Positions 8,301 to 17,719 are shown, counted from the stretch's first letter. The stretch: DNA of 34,118 nucleotides from DASWUD01 sp036401755 (GCA_036401755.1 DASWUD010000173.1:1-34118), one strand, 5' to 3'. Program-made: numbers and translations. The notes: generated from the sequence alone by a model not told the origin.

Positions 8301-8691
8301 TTCTCTCAACGAGCGCAGGCTTAAGCACTCCCCCTTGCGGGATGTGGCCGGTATGTTGCGCTCTTTCAATTATGCCGGAGCCATCGCTCTCACCAACAGC
8401 ACGCAGGAGCATCCCTCAGAGCGTGAGCGATTGCTGCACTATATACAGGAATGGGAAATGTCTGCTGCCGAGGCCTTCATGGCTGGCTATCGTGAGGGGG
8501 TAGGCCAAAGTCCTTCGTGTCCCCATGATCTAAAACAGGCGGGGCAATTGGTAGAGCTCTTTATCCTGGAAAAGGGGTTCTATGAGGTGCGTTACGAACT
8601 GGACCATCGTATCGAATGGGTCGGTATTGCGCTGGGTGGATTGCTGGAAAAGGTGAACCCTACAACGGCCAATCCGACGCCCTCGTCATGA
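5365..8691 (+). CDS. treS: Trehalose synthase-maltokinase fusion (TreS-Mak)
   Basis: This 1108-residue protein combines a GH13 trehalose synthase (about 1-545), which interconverts maltose and trehalose, with a maltokinase (about 575-1108), which makes maltose-1-phosphate from maltose and ATP. In the TreS part the opening WYKDAVIYQLHIKSFYD is diagnostic. Asp206 in GLRLDAIP is the nucleophile, Glu248 in LLAEANQW the acid/base, and Asp314 in LRNHDELTLE the third acidic residue. In the kinase part the phosphotransfer loop HGDYHLGQ (from His953) and metal-binding IDFEGEP (Asp972) are intact, as in aminoglycoside-kinase-like enzymes. Maltose-1-phosphate is the GlgE substrate, but no glgE is present in the window. 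The stop overlaps the treZ start in ATGA. The protein is cytoplasmic, with no signal peptide. Confidence 0.95.
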   Translation: MAEIDANPLWYKDAVIYQLHIKSFYDGNDDGIGDLNGLIEKLDYIKELGVNTLWLLPFYPSPMRDDGYDISDYRNIHSDYGTLKEFHRFLREAHRHGLRVVTELVINHTSDQHPWFQAARKAPAESKKRNFYVWSQTNQKFPETRIIFSDTETSNWTWDDEAHAYYWHRFFHHQPDLNHNNPEVVKAMIRVMRFWLDMGVDGLRLDAIPYLCVREGTNNENLPETHAVLKHMRSVVDSHYRDRMLLAEANQWPEDAQHYFGQGDECHMAFHFPLMPRIYMAVAQEDRHPIVEIMQQTPEIPATCQWAIFLRNHDELTLEMVTDRERDYMYERYAADQRARLNVGIRRRLAPLMDNDLDKIKLMNSLLMSMPGSPVIYYGDEIGMGDNFFLGDRNGVRTPMQWSPDRNAGFSRADPQKLYLPAIMDPIYGYEAVNVEAQNREPSSLLNWMKRIIAVRKAYPTFGQGTLSFLRPGNRKILAYLREDNGDVILCVANLSRTAQPVELDLSAHRGKVPVEMLGRTAFPPIGDLPYLLTLPGHDFYWFRLTTSSEEPAWHQDLLPPLELPSLVLFDSWRSFMPERVEPLRMTMAAKLRAQLESEIMPAFMAVQRWFTTQGEPLDHLEIVDLVIWAGEHESWFWLWPRVYYKSGMQRVYSLPLAIGWGESDDPHIRPLLPVALARFRQRARVGIIYDGVMDEAFLRSLIKAMASSAEAATGSGNLKFVASTSYSSLVGEEVPSGLSYPRLEGTNSTIILGDRLFIKLYRHVEKGINTEVEMCRFLTEVSRFANISPLAGTVDFVAHDGTSATLVLVQGYVANQGDGWNYTLDYLERFLEDCLFRPQSIPDVPAERHLDFRWLIQILGQRTGELHRALCKMSGDPAFDPEPIQSKDLHLWSEQVSLDLQATIEKLQAFRTAIPEAQLPAIERFMAAKEAFLERIAELTPNTVHAVKTRYHGDYHLGQVLLTHNDFVIIDFEGEPERSLNERRLKHSPLRDVAGMLRSFNYAGAIALTNSTQEHPSERERLLHYIQEWEMSAAEAFMAGYREGVGQSPSCPHDLKQAGQLVELFILEKGFYEVRYELDHRIEWVGIALGGLLEKVNPTTANPTPSS

Positions 8692-10574
8692 CCGTTCTCT
8701 TGAGGCGAGCGGCGACGCAACGCCGCCATGAGATGCCCTTTGGCACCGAGGTACGTGAGGATGGTGCGGTCCGTTTTGCCCTCTGGGCACCAGCGGTGAA
8801 CAAGGTGAAGCTCGCCCTTGCCGAGACGACAGGGGAGCTCCTCTTGCCCATGGAGCGGAACGAAACAGGCTGGTTCACCTTGGTCACCCCTCGGGCAAAT
8901 CCGGGCAGCCGCTATCGCTTTATCATCGAAGATGATTTACGGGTGCCGGATCCCGCTGCCCGGTTTCAACCGGAGGATGTGCATGGTCATAGTCAGGTAA
9001 TCGACCCGCTCGCATGGCAGTGGCGTGACGAAGCATGGCGCGGACGCCCTTGGGAAGAGGCAGTCATCTATGAACTGCACGTGGGTACCTTTACCCCCGA
9101 GGGTACCTTTGCAGCACTCCAGGAGCGGCTCGATTATCTGGTGGAGCTGGGGATTACCGCGATCGAGTTGATGCCGGTTGCCGATTTTCCCGGGCATCGC
9201 AATTGGGGGTATGACGGTGTGTTACTGTTTGCGCCGGACAGCCGCTACGGTACCCCCGCTGATCTCAAGGCATTGATCGAGACAGCACACCACAAGGGCC
9301 TCATGGTGCTGCTCGATGTGGTGTACAACCACTTTGGTCCGGAAGGCAATTACCTGCATGCCTATGCACCGCTGTTTTTCACCGAACGCCATCACACCCC
9401 GTGGGGGACGGCGATCAATTTCGATGGCCCTGGTTGTGAAACGGTACGCCAGTTCTATATCCACAACGCCCTCTACTGGCTAGAGGAGTATCACCTCGAT
9501 GGGCTGCGCCTCGATGCGGTCCACGCCATCATGGATGACTCCGCTCCCGATTTCCTGGAGGAGCTGGCTGCAGTGGTAAAACAACAGTTCGGAGAGACGC
9601 GCCATATCCATCTCATTCTGGAAAATGATCACAACGCCGCCCACTATCTGCAGCGTGATGCGCAAGGGAAGCCACGCCACTATGCGGCCCAGTGGAACGA
9701 AGATCTGCACCACGTCCTGCATCACCTGCTCACTGGCGAAACAGATGGCTACTATGCGGATTATGTCGATCGCCCCATTTGGTATCTGGGGCGATGCCTT
9801 GCCGAGGGCTTTGCCTATCAGGGGGAGCCATCGCCTTTTCGCCACGGGGCATTGCGCGGCGAACCGAGCGGCAGCTTGCCACCCACCGCCTTTGTCTCGT
9901 TCCTGCAAAACCATGATCAGGTAGGCAATCGTGCCTTTGGTGAACGCATCGCCTCCCTGGCGGAAGAGGCAGCGCTGCGCGCCGCTGTGGCTATTCTGCT
10001 ACTGGCGCCGTCGCCGCCCTTGTTGTTCATGGGTGAAGAGTTCGGCGCCAGGCTGCCGTTTCTCTTCTTTTGTGATCTGGGTGCCGATCTGGCCGAGGCG
10101 GTCACTCAGGGACGACGCAACGAGTTTGCACACTTCAAACGCTTCTCCACACCCGAGGTCAGGGACACCATTCCCGCTCCGACGGACCAAACCACCTTCG
10201 AACGCAGCAAGTTGGCGTGGTGCGACCTGCAGCAAGCTCGTCACCTCGAGTGGTTCGTCCTCTACCAAACACTGTTAAGGATTCGTCAGGCGGAGATCGT
10301 TCCACGCCTGGCCAACATGAGTGGTGCCGCGGCAATCTTTCAGCTTTTGGGAAAGAGCGCATTAAAGGTGCAGTGGACGCTCGGTGATGGCTCGTCACTG
10401 ACGCTGCTGGCCAACCTCAGTAAAGAAGCGGCACATGTTGCTGGTCGCTCTTTTCCCGCCGGTACGCCACTCCATCTCTATCCGTCCTCGCTCCTCCAGG
10501 AACTACCAGCCAACTGCATGCCACCATGGTCTGTGGCCTGGTTTATAAAGAGGAGAGAGAGACATGCACGGTAG
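8688..10574 (+). CDS. treZ: Malto-oligosyltrehalose trehalohydrolase TreZ
   Basis: TreZ is a GH13 enzyme that cuts the alpha-1,4 bond next to the terminal trehalosyl unit made by TreY, releasing trehalose. The 628 residues show an N-terminal E-set domain (FGTEVREDGAVRFALWAP, about 17-105), then the barrel starting at AVIYELHVGTFTPEGTF. Asp276 (DGLRLDAVHAI) is the nucleophile, Glu312 (LILENDHN) the acid/base and Asp410 (FLQNHDQVGNRAFGER) the third residue. NHFGPEGNYL is a strong TreZ marker. ATG 8688 is chosen because it overlaps the previous stop as ATGA, which suggests translational coupling; a later ATG at 8733 is possible. The 3' end overlaps the MalQ-TreY gene by 11 bases. Confidence 0.95.
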   Translation: MTVLLRRAATQRRHEMPFGTEVREDGAVRFALWAPAVNKVKLALAETTGELLLPMERNETGWFTLVTPRANPGSRYRFIIEDDLRVPDPAARFQPEDVHGHSQVIDPLAWQWRDEAWRGRPWEEAVIYELHVGTFTPEGTFAALQERLDYLVELGITAIELMPVADFPGHRNWGYDGVLLFAPDSRYGTPADLKALIETAHHKGLMVLLDVVYNHFGPEGNYLHAYAPLFFTERHHTPWGTAINFDGPGCETVRQFYIHNALYWLEEYHLDGLRLDAVHAIMDDSAPDFLEELAAVVKQQFGETRHIHLILENDHNAAHYLQRDAQGKPRHYAAQWNEDLHHVLHHLLTGETDGYYADYVDRPIWYLGRCLAEGFAYQGEPSPFRHGALRGEPSGSLPPTAFVSFLQNHDQVGNRAFGERIASLAEEAALRAAVAILLLAPSPPLLFMGEEFGARLPFLFFCDLGADLAEAVTQGRRNEFAHFKRFSTPEVRDTIPAPTDQTTFERSKLAWCDLQQARHLEWFVLYQTLLRIRQAEIVPRLANMSGAAAIFQLLGKSALKVQWTLGDGSSLTLLANLSKEAAHVAGRSFPAGTPLHLYPSSLLQELPANCMPPWSVAWFIKRRERHAR

Positions 10575-13500
10575 TCTCCCCCTCGAGCGCCTGTGTGCGC
10601 ACTACCACATCGCCACCTCCTATCAGGACAGCTGGGGCGGGCAGCACACCGTTTCACCCGAGATCCTGCGCGCATTGCTCACCGCGATGGGGGTGAAGAA
10701 CGAACAGCCCGGGGATGAAGAGCGGGCGCTGCTTGATGCAGAGATCGATACCTGGTGCCGCCCTTTGCCACCGGTGCAAGTAGTTTGGGAAGGAGAGAAA
10801 TTAGTCGCTGTCACGCTGGGGACGCGTGAAAGTCAATTGAGCCACCGTTTTCGCTGGACACTGCGCCATGAAGATGGCAGTTCGAAAAGCGCAGAATTTT
10901 GTCCTGCCGATCTGGATCTGCTCGGTGAGAACAATGTGCAAGGCGAGCGTTGGCAACAACGCCGGCTGATGGTGACTACCGTGCCCGCCCCTGGTTATCA
11001 CCGTCTGGAATTGCACAATCTCGATCTGCCGGATGCACCGCGCGCTACTATGCCCCTGATTGTGGCGCCACGTCTTTGTTACCAGCCACAGGCGATAACC
11101 GACGGCCGACGAGTGTGGGGACCGACCATCCAACTCTATGCAGTACGTTCGGCGCGCAACTGGGGAATCGGCGACTATACAGACTTGCTCCATGTGGTGG
11201 AGATTTCGGCGCGGGCGGGCGCGGGTATGGTGGGGGTCAATCCGCTGCATGCCCTGTTTCCCCAGGATCCCGTCTATGCCAGTCCCTATAAACCATCGAG
11301 CCGGCTGTTCCTCAATATTCTCTATTTGGATGTGGAGTCGATAGCCGATTTTGCCGAATCGGCACAGGCGCAGCGATTGGTCTCCGATGGGGCTTTTCAA
11401 GCACGTCTGCGTGCCTTGCGCGCCACTGAACTGGTGGATTATGCCGGTGTCGCCACGACGAAGCTGGAGATACTGGAGACACTCTATCGCCATTTTCGCC
11501 AGCACCATCTGAGGCGGGACAGTGAGCGGGCCCGGGCCTTTGTCTCGTTCCAGAAGGAGCAGGGAGAGGCGCTGCATCAGCATGCTACCTACGAGGCGCT
11601 ACGGGCGTGGCGGCATGACTTGTTTTTGAAAAAGGAGGAGGAGAGGGCATGGCCAAAACCCTATCAACATCCTGACACCGAGGCGGTAACAAAATTCATT
11701 GCCAGACACGAAGAGTGGATCACCTTCTTCGAGTATCTGCAGTGGCAGGCGCATCTACAACTGGGCACTGTGGGTCAACGCGCCTATGACCTGGGGCTGG
11801 GGGTAGGGCTCTATCAGGATCTCACGGTCGGTGTTGACCCATATGGCGCAGAGCTGTGGACTAACCAGCAACTCTTTGCCTCATCGTGTCATATTGGTGT
11901 GCCTCCGGACGATGACCATCCGCAAGGGCAGGACTGGAGGGTGCCACCCTGGTTACCGCATCCATTGCGAGAGCAGGGCTATGCACCCTTCATAAAACTG
12001 CTGCAAAAAAACATGCGCGTGGCCGGTGCATTGCGTTTCGATCACATCGTCTCACTGATGCGCCTCTTCTGCCTCCCGCCTGGCCGGCCACCGGCGGAAG
12101 GCACCTATGTGGACTATCCCTACCACGATCTACTGGCCATCCTGGCACTGGAGAGTCAACGCAATCGCTGTCTGGTGATCGGTGATGATTTGGGGAGTGT
12201 CCCCGCGGAGCTACGGGAACAGTTGCATCTGCGTGGTGTGCTCTCCTATCGGCTGCTCTATTACGAAAAGGCCTTCGATGGAAGTTTTAAAACGAGTAAC
12301 GAGTATGAACCGCAGGCGCTGATTGCCATCAATAACCATGACCAAGCTACCCTGGCAGGTTACTGGCAGGGGCGTGACTTGGAGTTGCGCGGACAGTTGG
12401 GGCTGTTCCATACCCCAGAATCGCGTGAACTACAGCTTGTCACCCGCGCCGAAGAGCGTACCCGCCTGCTGGTGGCGCTGGAAAGAGAGGGACTCGTAAG
12501 CGAAGAGCTGACTATTCATCAGGTCGCTGCTCCCGAGATGTCGCTGGATCTTGCTGAAGCAATCCATCGTTATCTGGCCAGGACACCGGCGCAATTGATG
12601 GCGGTACCGATGGAGGATGTCCTTGGGCAATCGGAGCAGATCAACCTGCCGGGTAGCAGCCGCCAGCAGTATCCAAACTGGTGTCGCAAATTGCTGCTGG
12701 AGCTGGAGCTGTGGAGTGATGAGCCACGGGTACAGCGTATCTTCAATGCCTTACGGGATGAACGGGGCAGTTCAGTCATACCACCACAATCAGCGTCGGT
12801 GCCACCGCCAGAAATCAAGGAGGCAGAGATCCCTCTCAGTACCTATCGCCTGCAGTTGCATCGCGGTTTTACCTTTGACGACGCGGCTCAGATCGTACCC
12901 TACCTGCATAGTTTGGGGATCAGCCATTGTTATACCTCGCCCAGTCTGCAGGCACGCCCCGGCAGCAGCCACGGTTATGACATTATTGATCACGGTAAAC
13001 TCAACGACGAACTCAACGGTGACGCGGCTTTCATACGCTTCAGCGATGCCATTAAAGAACGTGGCATGGGGCTCATCATGGATATCGTTCCCAACCACAT
13101 GGGCGTCATGGGCAGTGACAACGGTTGGTGGCTGGATGTACTGGAAAATGGCCCGGCGTCGCTCTATGCGTCATTTTTTGATATTGACTGGGTCCCATTG
13201 AAGGATGAGTTACGTGCCAAGGTGTTGCTCCCGGTGCTGGGGGATCACTACGGTAAGGTACTAGATCGCGGTGAACTGGAGTTGCGATTCCACAGCGACA
13301 AAGGCGCATTCAGCGTTCACTATTTCAAACATGAATTCCCCATCGACCCGGGTGAATATCCCTCTCTACTGGGCCATGATATCGAACGGCTGGAGAAACG
13401 ACTGGGCAGCCAGGATCTTCGTCTACTGGAGTTTCAAAGTCTTATTACCGCCTTAGGCAATCTTCCTCCGCGCTCGAAACGCAGTGAAATCGAGGTCGCC

Positions 13501-15711
13501 GAACGCAGTCGCGACAAGGAACTCCACAAAGTTAATCTCGCCCGGCAATGCCGTGATGCCGATATCGCCCATTACTTGGCTGAAAATATCGCGCTCTTCA
13601 ATAGCAACAGCGGGGTGGAGCTGCTGCACGAACTACTGGAGCGCCAAGCCTGGCGTCTGGCCTACTGGCAAGTGGCATCCGATGAGATCAATTACCGCCG
13701 TTTTTTCGACATCAACGAACTGGCTGGTCTGCGTATGGAGAATGAGCAGGTCTTTGCTGCCACCCATAAACGGATCATCGAGTTGATTGGTGCAGGCCGG
13801 GTGCAAGGACTACGCATCGATCATCCGGATGGCCTGTTCGAACCCGCGAACTACTTTCGCCGGTTGCAAAGCAAGGTTGCCGCACCTCACTCACTGATGG
13901 TTTCGGGGCAGGACAACGCTCAACTTGACATGCCCCAGGCTCGCCCGCTCTATCTGCTGGTAGAAAAAATTCTGGCAAGGCATGAACGACTGCGTCAGGA
14001 GTGGGCTGTGCATGGCACTACCGGCTACGATTTTACCAACCAGGTAAATGGCTTGTTTGTCGATGCTGCCACCGAGGCCAAAATGGAACGCACCTATCGC
14101 GACTTCATTGGCGAGACTTCCACGCTGGAAGAACAGATCTATTCCTGCAAAAAGTTGATTATGCGTGTGGCAATGGCCAGTGAACTCAATGTTCTGGCCC
14201 ATCAACTCAGCTTGATTTCTGAGCTGGATCGTCACACCCGCGATTTTACACTGAACAGCCTGCGTGGTGCCTTGAGTGAGGTTGTGGCGCTTTTTCCTGT
14301 CTATCGTACTTATGTCGCAAGTGACAGTGTCAGCGCCGAAGATCGCCACTATGTGGAGTGGGCGATCAAGCTGGCAAAGAAGCGCAGTACCGCCAGCGAT
14401 ATCACCATCTTTGATTTCGTGCACGAGGTATTGCTGACTAGTATCGGGGAGGGCAAGAGTGAAGAATATAAGCAACAGGTGACGGCCTTTGCCCTAAAAT
14501 TCCAGCAATACACTGGACCGGTAATGGCCAAGGGTCTGGAGGATACCACCTTCTATCGTTACAACCGCCTCATCTCCCTCAACGAGGTCGGAGGCGAACC
14601 CAGCCGCTTTGCTAACTCGGTCAGTGCCTTTCATCACCAGAATCAGGAGCGTTGCCAAAGCTGGCCCCATACCATGCTCAGCACCTCCACTCACGACAGC
14701 AAGCGCAGCGAGGACGTGCGGGCACGCATTAATGTGCTGTCGGAACTGCCGGATGAGTGGCGCATGCGCGTGCGCCGCTGGGCACGCGTCAATCACAAGA
14801 AAACACAGCTTATCACCGATCAGCGTGCCCCTTCACGGGACGACGAATATCTGCTCTATCAGACCCTGGTGGGTTCCTGGCCGCTCGAAACACTCGACGC
14901 CACCGCATTGGATGCATTCCGGGAGCGTACTCAGGCTTACATGTTGAAGGCGGTTAAGGAGGCAAAGGTCCACACCTCGTGGATCAATCCCAACAGTGAT
15001 TACGAGCAGGCGATGCACGACTTCATCAACTCCTTGTTGGGCGACCTCGACAACAATCGTTTTTTGGCGGATTTCCTGCCCTTTCAACAGTCAGTGAGCC
15101 GTATCGGCTTGTTCAACAGTCTTGCACAGACCTTGCTCAAACTTACCTCGCCCGGTGTCCCCGACATCTATCAGGGATGTGAACTCTGGAACTTCACCTT
15201 GGTAGATCCCGATAATCGCCGGCCGGTGGATTATCACCAGCGTCAGGCACTACTCACACAACTGCAAGAGAAACGAGCCTCTGCGGTGACGGTTACCACA
15301 TTCGTTGATGAGCTCACGGCCAATCTCCAGGATGGTCGCACCAAATTATATCTGACCTGGCGTACCTTGCAGTTACGTCAAGACAATCCCGACCTATTTC
15401 GCGATGGCGATTACCTGCCGTTGCAAATCAGTGGGCCCCATGCAGAACATCTGTGCGTTTTTGCCCGTCGTCATGGTGATCAAACAGTGGTGGTGGCAGT
15501 ACCACGCCTGATCTATCGTCTGGCGGGTGGCGCAATCCCGCTGGGTGATGTCATCTGGGGGGCGACGACCATCGAACTGCCTGGCGGCACTTGGCGTAAC
15601 TGGCTGACGGATGAGCCACTCGAGGCCGACAATCTCGAAGGAAGTTGGCAGCTCAGTGCAGGCAGACTATTGCGTCACTTCCCGGTCGCACTGCTGGTGA
15701 GTGATGGGTGA
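10564..15711 (+). CDS. treY: 4-alpha-glucanotransferase/malto-oligosyltrehalose synthase fusion (MalQ-TreY)
   Basis: At 1715 residues this is two enzymes in one chain. Residues 1 to about 740 form a GH77 MalQ domain with an N-terminal extension: VYASPYKPSSRLFLNILYLDVE, DLTVGVDPYGAELW, nucleophile Asp493 (LRFDHIVSLMRLF) and Asp593 (NNHDQATLAGYW). The acid/base position, normally Glu in GEDLGTVP, reads Asp541 in GDDLGSVP. From about residue 755 a complete TreY follows (STYRLQLHRGFTFDDA): Asp1086 (GLRIDHPDGL), Glu1134 (LLVEKIL) and Asp1378 (STHDSKRSED). TreY converts the reducing end of maltodextrins to a trehalosyl end for TreZ. A proline-rich linker (PPQSASVPPPE) joins the halves. AGAGGAG precedes ATG 10564. 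The fusion is in frame, with no stop or shift. Confidence 0.93.
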   Translation: MHGSLPLERLCAHYHIATSYQDSWGGQHTVSPEILRALLTAMGVKNEQPGDEERALLDAEIDTWCRPLPPVQVVWEGEKLVAVTLGTRESQLSHRFRWTLRHEDGSSKSAEFCPADLDLLGENNVQGERWQQRRLMVTTVPAPGYHRLELHNLDLPDAPRATMPLIVAPRLCYQPQAITDGRRVWGPTIQLYAVRSARNWGIGDYTDLLHVVEISARAGAGMVGVNPLHALFPQDPVYASPYKPSSRLFLNILYLDVESIADFAESAQAQRLVSDGAFQARLRALRATELVDYAGVATTKLEILETLYRHFRQHHLRRDSERARAFVSFQKEQGEALHQHATYEALRAWRHDLFLKKEEERAWPKPYQHPDTEAVTKFIARHEEWITFFEYLQWQAHLQLGTVGQRAYDLGLGVGLYQDLTVGVDPYGAELWTNQQLFASSCHIGVPPDDDHPQGQDWRVPPWLPHPLREQGYAPFIKLLQKNMRVAGALRFDHIVSLMRLFCLPPGRPPAEGTYVDYPYHDLLAILALESQRNRCLVIGDDLGSVPAELREQLHLRGVLSYRLLYYEKAFDGSFKTSNEYEPQALIAINNHDQATLAGYWQGRDLELRGQLGLFHTPESRELQLVTRAEERTRLLVALEREGLVSEELTIHQVAAPEMSLDLAEAIHRYLARTPAQLMAVPMEDVLGQSEQINLPGSSRQQYPNWCRKLLLELELWSDEPRVQRIFNALRDERGSSVIPPQSASVPPPEIKEAEIPLSTYRLQLHRGFTFDDAAQIVPYLHSLGISHCYTSPSLQARPGSSHGYDIIDHGKLNDELNGDAAFIRFSDAIKERGMGLIMDIVPNHMGVMGSDNGWWLDVLENGPASLYASFFDIDWVPLKDELRAKVLLPVLGDHYGKVLDRGELELRFHSDKGAFSVHYFKHEFPIDPGEYPSLLGHDIERLEKRLGSQDLRLLEFQSLITALGNLPPRSKRSEIEVAERSRDKELHKVNLARQCRDADIAHYLAENIALFNSNSGVELLHELLERQAWRLAYWQVASDEINYRRFFDINELAGLRMENEQVFAATHKRIIELIGAGRVQGLRIDHPDGLFEPANYFRRLQSKVAAPHSLMVSGQDNAQLDMPQARPLYLLVEKILARHERLRQEWAVHGTTGYDFTNQVNGLFVDAATEAKMERTYRDFIGETSTLEEQIYSCKKLIMRVAMASELNVLAHQLSLISELDRHTRDFTLNSLRGALSEVVALFPVYRTYVASDSVSAEDRHYVEWAIKLAKKRSTASDITIFDFVHEVLLTSIGEGKSEEYKQQVTAFALKFQQYTGPVMAKGLEDTTFYRYNRLISLNEVGGEPSRFANSVSAFHHQNQERCQSWPHTMLSTSTHDSKRSEDVRARINVLSELPDEWRMRVRRWARVNHKKTQLITDQRAPSRDDEYLLYQTLVGSWPLETLDATALDAFRERTQAYMLKAVKEAKVHTSWINPNSDYEQAMHDFINSLLGDLDNNRFLADFLPFQQSVSRIGLFNSLAQTLLKLTSPGVPDIYQGCELWNFTLVDPDNRRPVDYHQRQALLTQLQEKRASAVTVTTFVDELTANLQDGRTKLYLTWRTLQLRQDNPDLFRDGDYLPLQISGPHAEHLCVFARRHGDQTVVVAVPRLIYRLAGGAIPLGDVIWGATTIELPGGTWRNWLTDEPLEADNLEGSWQLSAGRLLRHFPVALLVSDG

Positions 15712-17684
15712 TGAATAACACAACGGAACAGGACGCTTCGATACAACCCAATACGGCGGTGTGCGAGGCACTTCGCCTACTGGAAAAAGACCGGCTGGCA
15801 CTCGCCATCCATGACAGCAGCTTTCCCGGCACGTACGGCCAGGATATTGGCAGGGGATCGCCATACACTGAAGCTGCCGCTGCGTTTTTGGCCTTCGCAC
15901 GACATCTTGGTTTCGATACTCTCCAGCTCGGCCCGCAGGGAGAGAGCGGTGTGGATAATCCGTCTCCCTATGATGGCACACTCTTTTCCAAAAGTTTTCT
16001 CAATCTCGATCTCCCATCGTTACTAATGGGCAATGGGAGGGAGCGGGCAGGGGCATGGCTAAGTACAGCAACATTGCAGCGCCTGGTCGAGGAGTGTCCG
16101 GCAAGCGATGGGCGGCACAGCAACCACGCCTACGCTTATCAGGCCGTCCACCACGCACTTGATGAAATTTACCTTAATTTCGTCACGGGGTGTGCATCCG
16201 GAGAGGCGGCCGCGTTACTGCTTCAAGAAGAGTTGAAGATATTTTCGGCGCACCAGCAGCAGTGGCTGCAGGCCGATGCCCTCTATCACACGCTGGCGGC
16301 AGAACATGGCTGGCTACATCAGGATGACTGGCCGCAAAGCAACGAGGCGTGTGCCGATCGCATGCTCTACCACCATGACGCCAAGCACGCTTCCCGTTGC
16401 GCCGCGCGACGTGGTGTGTTGTTGACACACTATCGTCATCGCATAGAGCGTTACTCCCTGGGACAGCTCCTCCTTCATCAGCAACACGCCCGTTTCCACT
16501 CCACCATGAAGCAGTGGGGCTTGCGGATTTATGGTGATCTGCAGGTGGGCATCTCGCCCTGTGATCTCTGGAGCCGTGGCGCACTCTATCTGCAACACTA
16601 CCGCATGGGGGCACCACCGAGTCGCACCAACCCGGAGGGACAACCGTGGGGTTACGGCGTGCTCGATCCGGAACAATATCAGGGTCCAGACGGAGCAGCT
16701 GGCCCGGTACTGCGTTTTTTAGCAACACGGGTGCGCAAAATGATGGAGGAGTTCGATGGCCTGCGCATCGATCATCCCCATGGCCTGGTCTGTCCGTGGG
16801 TTTATCGCAGCACCGATCCCGATCCCTATCACGCGGTGCAACAGGGTGCACGCCTCTTTTCCTCGCCGCACCTGGCAGACCATCCCGAACTGACCCGCTA
16901 TGCCATAGTCAATGGTGAGCAGTTGAATGAATCGTTACCGCGCTATGCGGATGGCTGGGTCGGCTCGCTCGATAGCAAACAACTGGATCGTTATGCCGTG
17001 TTGATCGATCAGCTCATGCAGGAAGTGCGGCTCCACGGTGCCACAAGCGACGACGTGCTCTGTGAAGTGTTGAGCACCCTGCCGTTCCCCCTGGCTCAGG
17101 TTATTGCGCGGCACGGACTGGGGCGTTTTCGCGTGACACAAAAGGCGGACCTTTCCAATCCAGCCGATGTCTATCGCAGCGAGAATGCCCATCCCGAAGA
17201 TTGGATCATGGTAGGCAACCACGACACACCACCGCTTTGGCGACTGGCCAAACAGTGGGCGAGGGAGGGGCGGACGAAGGCCGAGGCGGAGTACCTGACG
17301 CAGAGATTGCGACCTGATGAAGAGAGCGCGGCATTCGCCGCGTTGCTCGCCGACGATTGGCGCAAGCTGGTCCACGCCAAGATGGCCGATCTGTTTGTCA
17401 GTCCGGCACGCCAGGTAATGATCTTCTTTCCCGATCTGTTGGGCATGGAGGCGATCTATAACCGTCCCGGTATCATCGATCCGGCCAACTGGACCCTGCG
17501 TGTCCCTCCCGATTATGCCGCCAGATACCCAGGGGCGGCGGCCAAGGGAGAAGCGCTCAATCTCCACTGTGTGCTGGCATTGGCCATGCGTGCGCGTGGC
17601 AAGAGCTTTGCGCAGCGCCATGCTGCGCTTATCCAGCAGCTGCTCAACGAGGCCGGGGAGTGGGCGAGAGACTGGATAGCCTAG
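15711..17684 (+). CDS. Divergent GH77 4-alpha-glucanotransferase
   Basis: This 657-residue protein is a second GH77 enzyme, far from the MalQ half of its neighbour. Motifs in order are GSPYTEAAAAFLAFARHLGFDTLQLGPQG, SPYDGTLFSKSFLNLDL, IYGDLQVGISPCDLW, Asp354 (FDGLRIDHPHGLV, nucleophile), Glu452 (LCEVLSTLPFPL, acid/base) and Asp505 (MVGNHDTPPLWRL). So all three catalytic acids are present here, unlike in the upstream fusion. Activity is probably disproportionation of maltodextrins, supplying chains to TreY or recycling short products; exact specificity is not predictable. The start ATG 15711 shares a base with the upstream TGA (TGATG); GTG 15708 one codon earlier is also possible. It ends the trehalose operon, 35 bp from the convergent GH3 gene, with no obvious terminator. 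Confidence 0.85.
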   Translation: MNNTTEQDASIQPNTAVCEALRLLEKDRLALAIHDSSFPGTYGQDIGRGSPYTEAAAAFLAFARHLGFDTLQLGPQGESGVDNPSPYDGTLFSKSFLNLDLPSLLMGNGRERAGAWLSTATLQRLVEECPASDGRHSNHAYAYQAVHHALDEIYLNFVTGCASGEAAALLLQEELKIFSAHQQQWLQADALYHTLAAEHGWLHQDDWPQSNEACADRMLYHHDAKHASRCAARRGVLLTHYRHRIERYSLGQLLLHQQHARFHSTMKQWGLRIYGDLQVGISPCDLWSRGALYLQHYRMGAPPSRTNPEGQPWGYGVLDPEQYQGPDGAAGPVLRFLATRVRKMMEEFDGLRIDHPHGLVCPWVYRSTDPDPYHAVQQGARLFSSPHLADHPELTRYAIVNGEQLNESLPRYADGWVGSLDSKQLDRYAVLIDQLMQEVRLHGATSDDVLCEVLSTLPFPLAQVIARHGLGRFRVTQKADLSNPADVYRSENAHPEDWIMVGNHDTPPLWRLAKQWAREGRTKAEAEYLTQRLRPDEESAAFAALLADDWRKLVHAKMADLFVSPARQVMIFFPDLLGMEAIYNRPGIIDPANWTLRVPPDYAARYPGAAAKGEALNLHCVLALAMRARGKSFAQRHAALIQQLLNEAGEWARDWIA

Positions 17685-17719
17685 TCGCCATGTTCACATA
17701 GCGCAGCCATGCGGCATCC

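Noticed and set aside
17685..17719. Bidirectional terminator between the trehalose operon and the convergent GH3 gene
   Set aside because: No stable stem with a T-run was found in the 35-bp gap.
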